Source: Geomonas propionica
GTDB lineage: Bacteria; Desulfobacterota; Desulfuromonadia; Geobacterales; Geobacteraceae
Assembly (NCBI RefSeq): GCF_016458235.1
Contig: NZ_JAEMHK010000011.1
Location: forward strand, 62,001-126,000
Length of the DNA stretch: 64,000 nt
Direction of reading: 5' to 3'
This document shows, piece by piece, positions 9,403 to 17,845 of this stretch (within the stretch, counting starts at the first letter, position 1; each line of letters starts with the position of its first letter). Position numbers and translations under genes: made by a program. The notes under the pieces are model-generated. The model did no database searches. It saw nothing but the letters and a program-made list of their open reading frames with translations, and had not been told where the DNA came from.

Positions 9403-10689
9403 ATGGGGCATGGACGAAAGATCTCGGTGGTGGGGCTTGGCTACGTCGGGTTGCCGGTGGCGGTGGCGTTCGGCAAGGTGCGCAGCACCATCGGCTTTGA
9501 CATCAGCACGAGAAGGATCGACGAGTTGCGCGCGGGGTGCGACCGGACCGGCGAGGTGGGCACCGAGGAGCTGGTCAGCGCGAACATCTGCTACACCAAC
9601 AGGATCGAGGACCTGCGCGAGGCGGACTTTCACGTGGTGGCCGTTCCGACGCCGGTCGACCCGGCCAACCAGCCGGATCTCACCCTGTTGTGCTGCGCGT
9701 CGGAGACCGTGGGCAAGGCCCTCAAGAAGGGGGACATCGTGGTGTACGAATCCACGGTCTACCCCGGCGTCACCGAAGAGATCTGCCTCCCGATCCTGGA
9801 ACGGGTCTCGGGGATGAAGAGCCCGGCCGATTTTACGGTGGGGTATAGCCCGGAACGTATCAACCCCGGCGACAAGGAGCACACCTTTACCAGCATCCTC
9901 AAGGTGGTGTCGGGACAGGACACGCGCACCTTGGACGTGATCGCGTCGGTGTACTCCGAGGTGGTGGTCCCGGGGGTGCACCGCGCCCCCTCGATCAAGG
10001 TCGCTGAGGCCGCCAAGGTGATCGAAAACACCCAGCGCGACTTGAACATCGCCCTTATGAACGAGCTGGCCCTGATTTTCGACCGGCTCGGCATCGACAC
10101 CAGCGAGGTACTCGCCGCGGCGGGGAGCAAGTGGAACTTCCTCAATTTCAAGCCGGGGCTGGTAGGGGGACACTGTATCGGCGTCGACCCCTACTACCTC
10201 ACCTACCAGGCAGAGAAGATCGGCTACATCCCGCAGGTGATCCTGGCGGGCCGGCGCATCAACGACGGTATGGGTAAGTTCGTTGCCCAGCGCGCGGTGA
10301 AGGAGATCATCCGGGCGGGGCACCACGTGCTCGGCTCCTACGTCACGGTGCTCGGGCTCACCTTCAAGGAGAACTGCCCGGACCTGAGGAACTCCAAGGT
10401 GGTGGACATCCTGAACGAGCTGGGGGACTACGGCCTCAAGGTCCAGGTCTGCGACCCCATGGCCGACACCCAGGAGGCGAGGAGCGCCTATGGCGTGACC
10501 CTCAAGGACCCGGACCGCCTGCAGCCTGCGGTCGCCGTGGTGGTCGCGGTGGCCCACGACGCCTACCGGCAGTGGAGCCCGGCCAAGTTCGCGAGCCTCA
10601 TGGTCGAGAACCCGGTCCTCATCGACGTCAAAGGTATCTACGACACCCACCAGATGGCGGCGGCCGGGATCCGGGTCTGGTGCCTGTGA
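9403..10689 (+). CDS. UDP-sugar 6-dehydrogenase, TviB/WbpO-like
   Basis: This 428-residue enzyme belongs to the UDP-glucose/GDP-mannose dehydrogenase family, which oxidises C6 of a nucleotide sugar to a uronic acid using two NAD+. The N-terminal NAD-binding motif is GLGYVGLPVA (residues 9-18). The middle domain includes 'KVIENTQRDLNIALMNELA' and the catalytic cysteine in 'GGHCIGVDPYYL'. The C-terminal UDP-binding domain contains 'LGLTFKENCPDLRNSKV'. The closest subgroup I recognise is the TviB/WbpO type acting on UDP-N-acetylhexosamine (Vi antigen and similar). Such enzymes are frequent near XrtA exopolysaccharide loci. It starts at ATG 9403 and its product probably feeds the polysaccharide pathway further right. 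Confidence 0.9.
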   Translation: MGHGRKISVVGLGYVGLPVAVAFGKVRSTIGFDISTRRIDELRAGCDRTGEVGTEELVSANICYTNRIEDLREADFHVVAVPTPVDPANQPDLTLLCCASETVGKALKKGDIVVYESTVYPGVTEEICLPILERVSGMKSPADFTVGYSPERINPGDKEHTFTSILKVVSGQDTRTLDVIASVYSEVVVPGVHRAPSIKVAEAAKVIENTQRDLNIALMNELALIFDRLGIDTSEVLAAAGSKWNFLNFKPGLVGGHCIGVDPYYLTYQAEKIGYIPQVILAGRRINDGMGKFVAQRAVKEIIRAGHHVLGSYVTVLGLTFKENCPDLRNSKVVDILNELGDYGLKVQVCDPMADTQEARSAYGVTLKDPDRLQPAVAVVVAVAHDAYRQWSPAKFASLMVENPVLIDVKGIYDTHQMAAAGIRVWCL

Positions 10690-10693
10690 AGGC

Positions 10694-12043
10694 GTGGGGG
10701 AGGGGATGAGAGACGGACACAGCTACCCCAGGGAACTGGTTGCCTTCATCTACGCCAGGTGGCGCGACGAGGCCTTTCTGGACCGGGTCTGCCCTAAGGC
10801 GGAGCAGGGGAGCCTGCAGCTTCCTGAGCGCGGGGTGCTGGAGCAGGTCATCTCCACCTGTTACCAGGCGAGCCTCCTGCGCGAGGAGGAGCGTCCGGTC
10901 ATGTTCCGGCTCATCATCCGCGATTCCTACCTTTTCGCGGCCCAAGAGGGCCCTCCTACCGGGATGCACCGCCTCATCTTCTCCAGGACGCGCCCCTTCA
11001 ACGAGTACGAACTGCACCGCCTGGCCCCGGCCGCCGACTTCTACCGGACCCTGATCGGCATCTTTATCGATCCGGCGCTTGGGGCGCAGATCTGGGGGCT
11101 GCTCCACTCCGGGACCCGCTGGATGCATGCCGTGTACGGCGGCAGGAAGACCTCCCCTCCCATGCCGCCCAGCCTGGTGGTCTACGTCACCGGGCCGGGG
11201 CAGATCTCGGTCTGTCTCGGGGACGAGATCATCGCCTCCCTAAACGGGGGGCAGATCAACTGTCCGTCTCTGGACGTGTTCAACTCCGGCTGGATGACCA
11301 AGAGCCTCGCCCCGTTGAACGACGAGACCTTCGCACTGCACCGCAAGGCACGGGAGCGGGCGGAGCGACCCTGGGCCAGCCTCGACCCCGAGTTCGGCTC
11401 AAAGATCGGCCAGCAGGCGATCCGTCGCATCATCAGCGTGATCAGGAACTCCAACCACGGCGGGTTGCTGGTCTACCTGCCTGCCGAGATGGCCGACGAG
11501 ATCATGGAACAGAACCCGTACCTGACCCTGAAATACCAGTTCCTGGAATTCGATTCGCGGCAGCGCTTTCTCTCGCTCACGTTGCGCATCATGAATACAT
11601 TGGCCGAGATCAACGGGGGAGCTGCCGACGAGGGGAGGATGGTGGGGTGGCTCGAGTACGTCAACAGCAAGAATGAGAACATCGCCCTCCTCGACGAGGC
11701 GATCTTCGACGTCGCCCACTTCATCGCGGCGTTGTCCGCCGTGGACGGCGCGGTGGTCATCACTAAGCGGCAGGAATTGCTCGGCTTCGGGGGGGTAATC
11801 TCCGGGGATTTGGACAGCGTGGGGATGGTGGCGCACGCCTTGGACACCGAGGGGGGGCAGTGCGAGTCGGTGCTGAGCGAGGGGGTGGGGACCAGGCACC
11901 GGGCGGCATACCGCCTCTGCCAGCGGCTGCACCAGGCCATAGCCATCGTGATCTCGCAGGACGAAACGGTCCAGATCGTGCGCTGGCATAACGGTTCGGT
12001 CACCTACTGGGACCAAGTCCCGACAGGCGTGCCGGGGTTTTAG
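10694..12043 (+). CDS. DisA_N/DAC-domain protein, putative diadenylate cyclase with N-terminal sensor
   Basis: The last ~110 residues (about 340-449) carry both signature motifs of the diadenylate cyclase (DAC, DisA_N) fold: DGA in 'SAVDGAVVITK' at about residue 351 and RHR in 'GVGTRHRAAYRL' at about 399-405. These are the ATP-binding and catalytic motifs of enzymes making c-di-AMP. The gap between them is about 49 residues, longer than the roughly 33 I recall for DisA/CdaA. The N-terminal 330 residues have no obvious transmembrane helix and I do not recognise them. They may be the 'DACNV' probable-sensor type, named from memory. The GTG at 10694 is followed by ATG at 10706 in frame; either could be the start. 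It sits 4 bases after the sugar dehydrogenase and 20 before a glycosyltransferase, suggesting one operon. Cyclase activity is inference from the retained motifs. Confidence 0.72.
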   Translation: MGEGMRDGHSYPRELVAFIYARWRDEAFLDRVCPKAEQGSLQLPERGVLEQVISTCYQASLLREEERPVMFRLIIRDSYLFAAQEGPPTGMHRLIFSRTRPFNEYELHRLAPAADFYRTLIGIFIDPALGAQIWGLLHSGTRWMHAVYGGRKTSPPMPPSLVVYVTGPGQISVCLGDEIIASLNGGQINCPSLDVFNSGWMTKSLAPLNDETFALHRKARERAERPWASLDPEFGSKIGQQAIRRIISVIRNSNHGGLLVYLPAEMADEIMEQNPYLTLKYQFLEFDSRQRFLSLTLRIMNTLAEINGGAADEGRMVGWLEYVNSKNENIALLDEAIFDVAHFIAALSAVDGAVVITKRQELLGFGGVISGDLDSVGMVAHALDTEGGQCESVLSEGVGTRHRAAYRLCQRLHQAIAIVISQDETVQIVRWHNGSVTYWDQVPTGVPGF

Positions 12044-12063
12044 GGAGAAACGGAGAGCCAGTC

Positions 12064-13233
12064 ATGGGAAACGACATCAACGTGGTGTTCATGGGTAAAT
12101 TCGGGTACCCCTCCGGCATGGCATCGACCAAACGGATCCAGCATTTTCTGGACTACCTGAACGTCTTGTCGACGACAACGAGGGTACTGCAGCTTCGGTC
12201 GACCGATGAGGGCGCGGACGAGGAGCAAGCCGGGAGCTACCTGGGGACCGAGTACCGGCGCATCGGCGCCGACCTGAAGCTGGACCGGTCCCTGGTTCCG
12301 GCGCTGTACCGGTACCTGAAGGAGGGGGTGGATTCACTGAAGCGGTGGCGGATACCGGGGGGGAGGAACGTCCTCTACAGTTACGGCGGGGTTACCCTGG
12401 AAAATGTCCTCTTCATCCTGGCGGCGAAGCGTCTGGGGTACCTGGTCATCTTCGACATCGTGGAGGACAACACCTTCATTGAGGACAAGCTAAGCCTCCC
12501 GGGGAAGATCAGGTGGCTGGCGGGGGAAGTCCTGGACCGGTTCTTCTTGGGGCTTGCCGACGGGGTTGTGGTGATTTCTAACTATTTAAGGGGACTCTAC
12601 GGCAAGAAGCTGGCGGCGTCGGTCCCCTTGTGCCTGATCCCGATCTCGGCCCGGTGCGCGGTGGAAAACCGCCCCGGGCGGGAGCCGGGGCCGATGCGGA
12701 TCGTTTACGCGGGGTCCTTTGCCAAAAAGGATGGCATCGACCAGCTGCTGGACGCTTTCGAGACGGTGCAGCAAAAGAAGGGGAACTGCACCCTGATGCT
12801 GTGCGGCACCGGGGCCAGCGTCAAGTTGTACCAGCCGCGCATCGCCGCGAACCCCGCCATACAGTACATCGGCTACCTGGATGACAGCGCCTTTTACCGG
12901 TTCCTGCTGGGGGCGGACGTCCTGTGTGTCACCCGAACCGGCTCGACCTACGCCAACGCCGGGTTCCCCTTCAAGCTCGGTGAGTACCTTGCCACCGGCA
13001 ACCCCGTCATCGTCTCGGACGTCGGAGACGTGCGTCGCTACCTGAGTCACATGGAGGACGCCATCATCGTCGAGCCGGGCAACGTCTCCGCCATTGCCGG
13101 CGCCCTCGAATACTGCCTCGATCACCCTGAAACAGTTGCCAAAATCGGACTAAGCGGGGCGGACAAGTGCAAGCGCTACTTCAACCCGGCGGCTAACGGC
13201 AGCCTCTTGTTACAACTGATCCGGAAGCTGTGA
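12064..13233 (+). CDS. Glycosyltransferase family 4
   Basis: This 389-residue GT-B glycosyltransferase would transfer a sugar from a nucleotide donor to a growing glycan on the cytoplasmic side of the membrane. The N-terminal half ends in 'LADGVVVISNYLRGLY'. The C-terminal donor domain starts at 'MRIVYAGSFAKKDGIDQLLDAF' and includes 'IQYIGYLDDSAFYRFL' and 'FKLGEYLATGNPVIVSD', which place the family-4 E-x7-E-type acidic region. It is preceded by an AGAG-type Shine-Dalgarno and is the last gene of the dehydrogenase/DAC operon. Sugar specificity cannot be told. Confidence 0.85.
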   Translation: MGNDINVVFMGKFGYPSGMASTKRIQHFLDYLNVLSTTTRVLQLRSTDEGADEEQAGSYLGTEYRRIGADLKLDRSLVPALYRYLKEGVDSLKRWRIPGGRNVLYSYGGVTLENVLFILAAKRLGYLVIFDIVEDNTFIEDKLSLPGKIRWLAGEVLDRFFLGLADGVVVISNYLRGLYGKKLAASVPLCLIPISARCAVENRPGREPGPMRIVYAGSFAKKDGIDQLLDAFETVQQKKGNCTLMLCGTGASVKLYQPRIAANPAIQYIGYLDDSAFYRFLLGADVLCVTRTGSTYANAGFPFKLGEYLATGNPVIVSDVGDVRRYLSHMEDAIIVEPGNVSAIAGALEYCLDHPETVAKIGLSGADKCKRYFNPAANGSLLLQLIRKL

Positions 13234-13273
13234 TGCCGCTTCCGAATAGACCGGCGTAGACCGGTGCGGCATC
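13232..13273. terminator. Hairpin between convergent genes
   Basis: GATGCCGC (13232-13239) pairs with GCGGCATC (13266-13273), with an inner ACCGG/CCGGT pair in the loop. There is no T run, so termination is only plausible, favoured by its place between two genes that face each other. Confidence 0.5.
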
Positions 13274-13306
13274 GCTCCCCTTAGCTCCTTGTCTGCCGTG
13301 ACGCCT

Positions 13307-14536
13307 TCAGTCAGCGTCGACGTTGCGCACCCCCTCCGGCTTCCAGGCCGGCGAGATCACCTTGGCGCCGCACTCCTTGCCGAGCAGGGTGCCGAAAGTA
13401 ACGGAAAAATCCCCAAACCTGTTGTTGACGTGATCCATGGCGCTCGTCACGAGCGCCTTTTTTCGTTCGCTCTCGAACAGGGGCAGCTGTTCCGCCTGGT
13501 GGCTCAGGTTGGTGAGACGCACACCCAATAGGCGCACCGGCTGGGCCAGCTCCAGTTGATCCAGGATCTGCACCGCGTCCCGGTAGATTTCATCGCTGTT
13601 GTTGGTGGGGGCGGAACGGCTCATCTGACGGGAGAAGGTGGTGAAGTCCGGGTAGCGGACGGTGAGGGTCACCGTCTTGCCGGTGACGCGGTATTTCCTG
13701 GCGCGCCTTCCCACCATCTCCGAGAGTTGCAGCAGTACCGCCAGTATCTCCGAGCGCAGGCTACGGTCCGTGTCCAGCGTGGTGCTGTGACCGACGCTCT
13801 TGACCTCCTCGGCCTCCTCCTCGGGGACCACCGGGGTGTCGTCCACACCGAGCCCCATGTAGTGCAGCCGCTCTCCGGTGACACCGAACTTCTTCTTGAG
13901 GACCTCGACCGGGAATCTCGCCAGCTCACCGCAGGTCCTGATGCCAAAAGCCGCCAGTTGCTGGTGGGTTTTCGCCCCAATGCCGCAGAGATGCTGGATC
14001 GGCAGCCGCTCCAGGACTCGGGCCACCTGGTCCGGCGCGATCACGGTCAGCCCGTCCGGCTTCTGCATGTCCGAGGCGAGCTTGGCCAGGAGCTTGTTAG
14101 GCGCGATGCCGACCGAGCAGGTGAGGCCGAAGCGTTCCCTGATGCGCTCCTTGATCATTCGGGAGATCTCTTCGGCCGAGCCGAACAGGCTCAAGCTCCC
14201 GGTCACGTCGAGGAAGGCCTCGTCGATGGAGAAGACCTCCACGAGCGGCGTGTACTCACGCATGATGCCGATGATCTGCTTCGAGGTGTAGCTGTACTTC
14301 TTGTTGTTCCCCACCACGAAGATCAGCTCCGGGCACTTCTGGCGCGCCTCCCAGCTGTTCATCCCGGTCCTGACCCCGAAGGCCCGCGCTTCGTAGGAGC
14401 AGGTGGTGATGATGGTGCGCTTGGCCGCGCCGATCACCGCCACCGGTTTTCCCTGCAGGGCGGGGTTTGACTGCTGCTCGACCGAAGCGAAGAAGGCGTT
14501 CATGTCGATGTGCAGGATGATCCTGTTCTCTGCCAA
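13307..14536 (-). CDS. dinB: DinB, Y-family DNA polymerase IV
   Basis: This translesion polymerase of 409 residues copies past damaged bases as part of the SOS response. The first catalytic aspartate is in 'LHIDMNAFFASVEQ' (residue 11). The second acidic pair is in 'FSIDEAFLDVTG'. The helix-hairpin-helix segment is 'LCGIGAKTHQQLAAFGI', and the little-finger domain follows from about residue 240. Start is a TTG (14534-14536): there is no ATG before Met12 of the catalytic motif, and GAGGAG lies just upstream inside the previous gene. It is the third gene of lexA - small ORF - dinB. Confidence 0.94.
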   Translation of the reverse strand: MAENRIILHIDMNAFFASVEQQSNPALQGKPVAVIGAAKRTIITTCSYEARAFGVRTGMNSWEARQKCPELIFVVGNNKKYSYTSKQIIGIMREYTPLVEVFSIDEAFLDVTGSLSLFGSAEEISRMIKERIRERFGLTCSVGIAPNKLLAKLASDMQKPDGLTVIAPDQVARVLERLPIQHLCGIGAKTHQQLAAFGIRTCGELARFPVEVLKKKFGVTGERLHYMGLGVDDTPVVPEEEAEEVKSVGHSTTLDTDRSLRSEILAVLLQLSEMVGRRARKYRVTGKTVTLTVRYPDFTTFSRQMSRSAPTNNSDEIYRDAVQILDQLELAQPVRLLGVRLTNLSHQAEQLPLFESERKKALVTSAMDHVNNRFGDFSVTFGTLLGKECGAKVISPAWKPEGVRNVDAD

Positions 14537-14539
14537 GTC

Positions 14540-14785
14540 CTACTGCTCCTCGACCCCCACGAGGGTCCAGTTCTGGTCGGAGGTGTCGTACATCAGTTCG
14601 TAGAGGTTGCTGTCGTCGCAGACCGCGAAGTGCAAGCGGGTGGCGCCCCCCATGGAGTCCTTCCAGCAGTATGCCAGGCGGGTGATGCAGCACTTTTGCC
14701 GGCGCCACTCGAACCAGACCGGCCGGATCCCGGCGCCAGGGGCGAAGATGGCCGCTACCCTGACACTGTCGCACAGGCGCTGCAT
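14540..14785 (-). CDS. Small DUF6504-like protein between lexA and dinB
   Basis: This is an 81-residue protein. The ATG at 14785 lies 4 bases after the lexA stop, and the stop is 3 bases before the dinB TTG start, so the three genes are tightly coupled. The sequence contains 'RPVWFEWRRQKCCITRLAYC' followed by a W, then 'LYELMYD' and 'WTLVGVEE' at the end. From memory this resembles DUF6504, a small family found beside Y-family polymerases in other bacteria, but the match was not computed. A role as an accessory factor in damage tolerance is inference from position only. A longer frame opening at 14818 would overlap lexA and lacks support. Confidence 0.72.
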   Translation of the reverse strand: MQRLCDSVRVAAIFAPGAGIRPVWFEWRRQKCCITRLAYCWKDSMGGATRLHFAVCDDSNLYELMYDTSDQNWTLVGVEEQ

Positions 14786-14789
14786 GAAA

Positions 14790-15395
14790 TTACTCCATCT
14801 GCCGATAGATGCCAACAACTTTCCCCACGATGGAGACCTCGCCGTCGCCTTCCTGGACGATGATGGGAGCGTAGTTGGGGTTCTCCGGCTGCAGGCGGAT
14901 CCGGTTCGCCTCGTGGTAAAAGCGCTTCAGGGTCGCCTCGCCGGCCACCATGGCCACCACGATGTCCCCGTTGTTCGCGTCGGGTTGCGGGCGCACCAGG
15001 GCGAGGTCACCCTCCTTGATGTGGGCGTGGATCATGGAGTCCCCCTTGACGCGCAGGAAGAAGGTCCCCCCCTTGTCCAATTGCGAGCGGTCGATGGTGA
15101 AATGTCCCTCGACGTCCTCGATGGCCGGGTGTAGCGCCCCGGCCCGCACCGTTCCCACGATGGGAAGGCTCGCCCCCTGCCCCTGCCGGCTCAATGTGAT
15201 CCCCCGCGTGCTCCCCTCCTGGCGGCGCAGATATCCCTTCTTCTCCAGCGCCTCCAGGTGCTTCAACACCCCCAAGGTGCCGCTCACCCCGAGCTTGGCG
15301 CCGATCTCGCGCAGGGTGGGGGGGTACCCATAGGTCTCTATGTGCCGGGAAACGATGTCCAGCACTTCCTGTTGCCGTGGCGTCAACTGCTCCAT
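14790..15395 (-). CDS. lexA: LexA, SOS repressor/protease
   Basis: This is a repressor of DNA damage genes that cuts itself when RecA filaments form. It is 201 residues long, as usual. The winged helix is at about residues 1-65 (MEQLTPRQQEV ... 'TLREIGAKLGVSGTLGVLKH'). The self-cleavage Ala-Gly is in 'TVRAGALHP', the catalytic Ser in 'KGDSMIHAH' and the Lys in 'GEATLKRFY'. The frame is open further upstream, but ATG 15395 has AGGAGG eight bases before it and starts the conserved protein. It is followed by the small ORF and dinB. Confidence 0.96.
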   Translation of the reverse strand: MEQLTPRQQEVLDIVSRHIETYGYPPTLREIGAKLGVSGTLGVLKHLEALEKKGYLRRQEGSTRGITLSRQGQGASLPIVGTVRAGALHPAIEDVEGHFTIDRSQLDKGGTFFLRVKGDSMIHAHIKEGDLALVRPQPDANNGDIVVAMVAGEATLKRFYHEANRIRLQPENPNYAPIIVQEGDGEVSIVGKVVGIYRQME

Positions 15396-15409
15396 CCGTA
15401 TCACCTCCT

Positions 15410-15455
15410 GGTTACCTTGTGGCAACCATACTAAATGGTAACCAACCCCTGTCAA
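15410..15455 (-). promoter_or_regulatory. lexA promoter with palindromic operator
   Basis: On the minus strand TTGACA (15450-15455), a 16-base spacer and TAGTAT (15428-15433) form a promoter. Overlapping it are GGTAACC (15437-15443) and GGTTACC (15410-15416), which are reverse complements of each other. A third related unit GGCAACC sits at 15421-15427. Repeated GGTT-A-CC half sites overlapping the lexA promoter fit an autoregulatory LexA operator of the Geobacter kind (GGTTAACC-like half sites, from memory). Confidence 0.72.
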
Positions 15456-15562
15456 CAGCAAAGTGGGCTGGGGTGGCTTCCTTGAGTATTGGTTTTTTCC
15501 AATTATAGTGAATCGTTGTTCCTGGTGGTGCAGCGCCAGTCCAAGCGAAAACGGAGGCAGCC

Positions 15563-16933
15563 ATGGCAAATAAGGCAACGCAGACAAAGGGCGCAAGGTG
15601 GTGTGGGCAGGGGGAACAAGCCGGAAGCTTTGGGGGAGGATGCCGACGGCCCGGTACGTGGGGCGCCTACGGGGGCGGATGCCGACCGGGCATCCGGCTC
15701 GCGCTCGTCGCGCTAGTCGCCTGGCTGCTCCTGCACCCGTACTCGCCGTGCCTGGCCGCGGAGGAGCCGGTCTACCACACCCCGCTGGCCGGCGAGGCGA
15801 AGCGGGTGACCTTCATGGGGCAGCAGGTGGACATCCCGGCGGTGGACCGCACCAACATGACCTCCATCACCGTGGGCGCGTCGCTTCTGGCACCGGCCCA
15901 GGGGCAGAGTCCGGTCATCCCGGTGGCCGCCCTCTACCACCGGCGCATCACCGAGCACAGCGCCGCCCGGGCCATGGTGGCGGTGTTCGTCAACGAGCTC
16001 GACTACCTGCGCGACCTGGGCGGCTGGGACCTGGTGGCACAGTTCGACAGCGACACCCTTCCGGTCGCGGGGAGGGAACTTCGTGACGGCGAGGAGATCC
16101 GGGGTACCGCGCTTTACCACGGGGTGCTGCTCGGCTCGCTTGGCGTCGGCTGGCGCCGGCCGGTCCACCCCTTCCAGGTAGATAATGACTTCAGGGTGCA
16201 ACTAGTGGCGCGGGGGGGGTACTTCTACGCCCACCCCGAGAAAGACACCGCCCCCGGCCTCTGGGTCCCTCCCAACACCCCGCTGTACGGGGCGCGCTTG
16301 CGCTGCCGCTACGACGGGTTGCGCCGCAACCTTTTGGAGCTGCCGCACCAGGGTGTGGCGGCCGGCTTCGACATTGACTACCTGCACCGGGACCGGTGGC
16401 AGGGGGAGGGAGGGGCAGGGGACCCGGGCAACCGCGACTACACCCAGGTGGAGGGGCATCTGGTCGCCGCGGCGGGGGTGCCGGGGCTCTCCGAGCGCAA
16501 CCGGCTCCTGTTCAGTCTCTACGGCGGGGTGACCGCCGCGGGGAAGGGGGATCGCTTTAACGCCTTCCGTCTGGACGGCGCGCCTTTCCCGAGCGAGCAG
16601 TACGACCTCGCCTGGCCCCACTATTCCGGCGTGATCTACGACCGGGTGCTCGCGCGCGGCTACGCCACCGCCAGTGCCGGCTACCGCCGCGAACTCGCCT
16701 TCTTTCTCTACCTGAGCACAATCGGCTCCTACATCTGGGCGGACCGCTCCAGCGCGGTGGGCAATAACCGGGTCGACTTCGACGAGATGCACGGGGCAGC
16801 CGCCACCGTCGCCATCGACAGCGCCTTCGTCTGGGATTCGTCGCTTTACCTCGCCTGGAGCTGGGAGTCGGGGGTGATGCGCAACGGGCGGTCGGGCAAC
16901 GGCGTCACGCTGATCTGGAACAAACTTTTCTAA
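15563..16933 (+). CDS. Putative outer-membrane beta-barrel protein
   Basis: This 456-residue protein is not assigned to a named family. The first 40 residues are Gly/Cys/Arg-rich with a repeated 'GGGCR-PG' element. Then comes a hydrophobic stretch (ALVALVAWLLLH, residues about 49-60) and a likely cleavage site CLAAEEP. The rest alternates aromatic and polar residues in short strands, many of them paired around Gly turns. The protein ends '...VTLIWNKLF', with the terminal aromatic residue used by outer-membrane barrels for assembly. The ATG at 15563 has GGAGG six bases upstream. If the long N-terminus is real, the signal sequence is unusual. It stands alone, divergent from lexA. The function is unknown. 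Confidence 0.68.
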   Translation: MANKATQTKGARWCGQGEQAGSFGGGCRRPGTWGAYGGGCRPGIRLALVALVAWLLLHPYSPCLAAEEPVYHTPLAGEAKRVTFMGQQVDIPAVDRTNMTSITVGASLLAPAQGQSPVIPVAALYHRRITEHSAARAMVAVFVNELDYLRDLGGWDLVAQFDSDTLPVAGRELRDGEEIRGTALYHGVLLGSLGVGWRRPVHPFQVDNDFRVQLVARGGYFYAHPEKDTAPGLWVPPNTPLYGARLRCRYDGLRRNLLELPHQGVAAGFDIDYLHRDRWQGEGGAGDPGNRDYTQVEGHLVAAAGVPGLSERNRLLFSLYGGVTAAGKGDRFNAFRLDGAPFPSEQYDLAWPHYSGVIYDRVLARGYATASAGYRRELAFFLYLSTIGSYIWADRSSAVGNNRVDFDEMHGAAATVAIDSAFVWDSSLYLAWSWESGVMRNGRSGNGVTLIWNKLF

Positions 16934-16973
16934 GGGAAGACTTGCAATCGGAGGGGAATGATCTTAAGGTGGC

Positions 16974-16998
16974 GCTTCCCCTCAAGGGGAGGGGAAGC
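16974..16998. terminator. Hairpin between convergent genes
   Basis: GCTTCCCCTC (16974-16983) and GAGGGGAAGC (16989-16998) form a 10-pair stem with a 5-base loop. It overlaps the last codon of the ChaN-like gene and lies 40 bases after the barrel gene. No T run is present. Confidence 0.5.
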
Positions 16999-17845
16999 TG
17001 ACCAGATAGTCTATGACCTCGGGCGAGGCCTTGCCGCCGCTGAACTCAGCTATCTCGGGCATGACGACCAGGGTGGAGAGCTTGGCGCCGCTACGTGAGA
17101 GCTGCTCCGGGATCGCGTTTTTCACCCCGTGCCAGATGCCGGTCAGGGCGACGATCTTGGTCTTCGGGGCCTTCTTCCGGTACAGGCTGATGTTGGTCGC
17201 CATTCCCGAATTGCGCAGGGTCTGCGCCTCGCAGAAGTAGTCGAAGACCCGTCCCCTGGCTGAGCGCTTGAAGATTTCGCCGAACGACTGCTTCAGGAAT
17301 TCGGTGTGCGGGTTGTTGACGTCGCAGGTGGTGCCTTCGGGGAGCTTTCTGCGCTCCTCAGCGGTGAGCGTCGCGTAACCCTGGCGTGACACCTTGATCA
17401 CCAGTTCCTTGGGGACGTTCAGTGCGATCATCGGTATCTTGTTGTCCCGGGCGAACAGGAAGATGTCGCGGTAAAGGCGCCAGTCGTAAGACCAGTTCCT
17501 GGCGAACACCGGCTGGAAATCCGCCTCGGACATGGTGCCTGCCAGAAAGGCGTCCAGCTCCTTCTGATTGTCCGACTGCATCACCTCAACGCCGACAGCC
17601 AAGGGAAGCTTGCGGGCTTTGAGCTGGCGGATCACTTCCAGCTGCAGGTCGTGATGAGCCGTTTGGTCATGCACCTCGCCGATCATGACCAGGTCGGCGG
17701 CCTCGGCCTTGGCGCAAAGCTGCTGCAGGGAAACCGGCTGGCGGTCGCTGACGCGGGTGATGGCCTGGCCGGCGACTGCGCTAAAAGGAAGGGTCAAGGT
17801 GCAGAGGGCGACGAAGAACAAGGCGATGGTTTTGGGCATGGTCAT
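16982..17845 (-). CDS. ChaN-like exported protein (PF04187 haem-binding uptake family)
   Basis: This 287-residue protein has a signal peptide (KTIALFFVALCTLTLPFSAVAGQA). The core begins 'LVMIGEVHDQTAHHDLQLEV', the hallmark of the ChaN family, in which iron-regulated lipoproteins bind stacked haems. It continues with 'GVEVMQSDNQKELDAFL', 'NWSYDWRLYRDIFLFAR' and 'IPMIALNVPKELVIKVSRQG'. No lipobox cysteine is present near the signal cleavage site, so it is probably soluble periplasmic. A haem or cofactor role is family knowledge and not proven here. It begins at ATG 17845 or at the second ATG two codons later. No iron-uptake genes are adjacent. Confidence 0.82.
   Translation of the reverse strand: MTMPKTIALFFVALCTLTLPFSAVAGQAITRVSDRQPVSLQQLCAKAEAADLVMIGEVHDQTAHHDLQLEVIRQLKARKLPLAVGVEVMQSDNQKELDAFLAGTMSEADFQPVFARNWSYDWRLYRDIFLFARDNKIPMIALNVPKELVIKVSRQGYATLTAEERRKLPEGTTCDVNNPHTEFLKQSFGEIFKRSARGRVFDYFCEAQTLRNSGMATNISLYRKKAPKTKIVALTGIWHGVKNAIPEQLSRSGAKLSTLVVMPEIAEFSGGKASPEVIDYLVSFPSP

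Noticed and set aside
13140-13240. Internal promoter or second operon start for a gene between the glycosyltransferase and dinB
   Set aside because: The 70-base gap holds only an inverted repeat between convergent genes and no start codon with a ribosome site.
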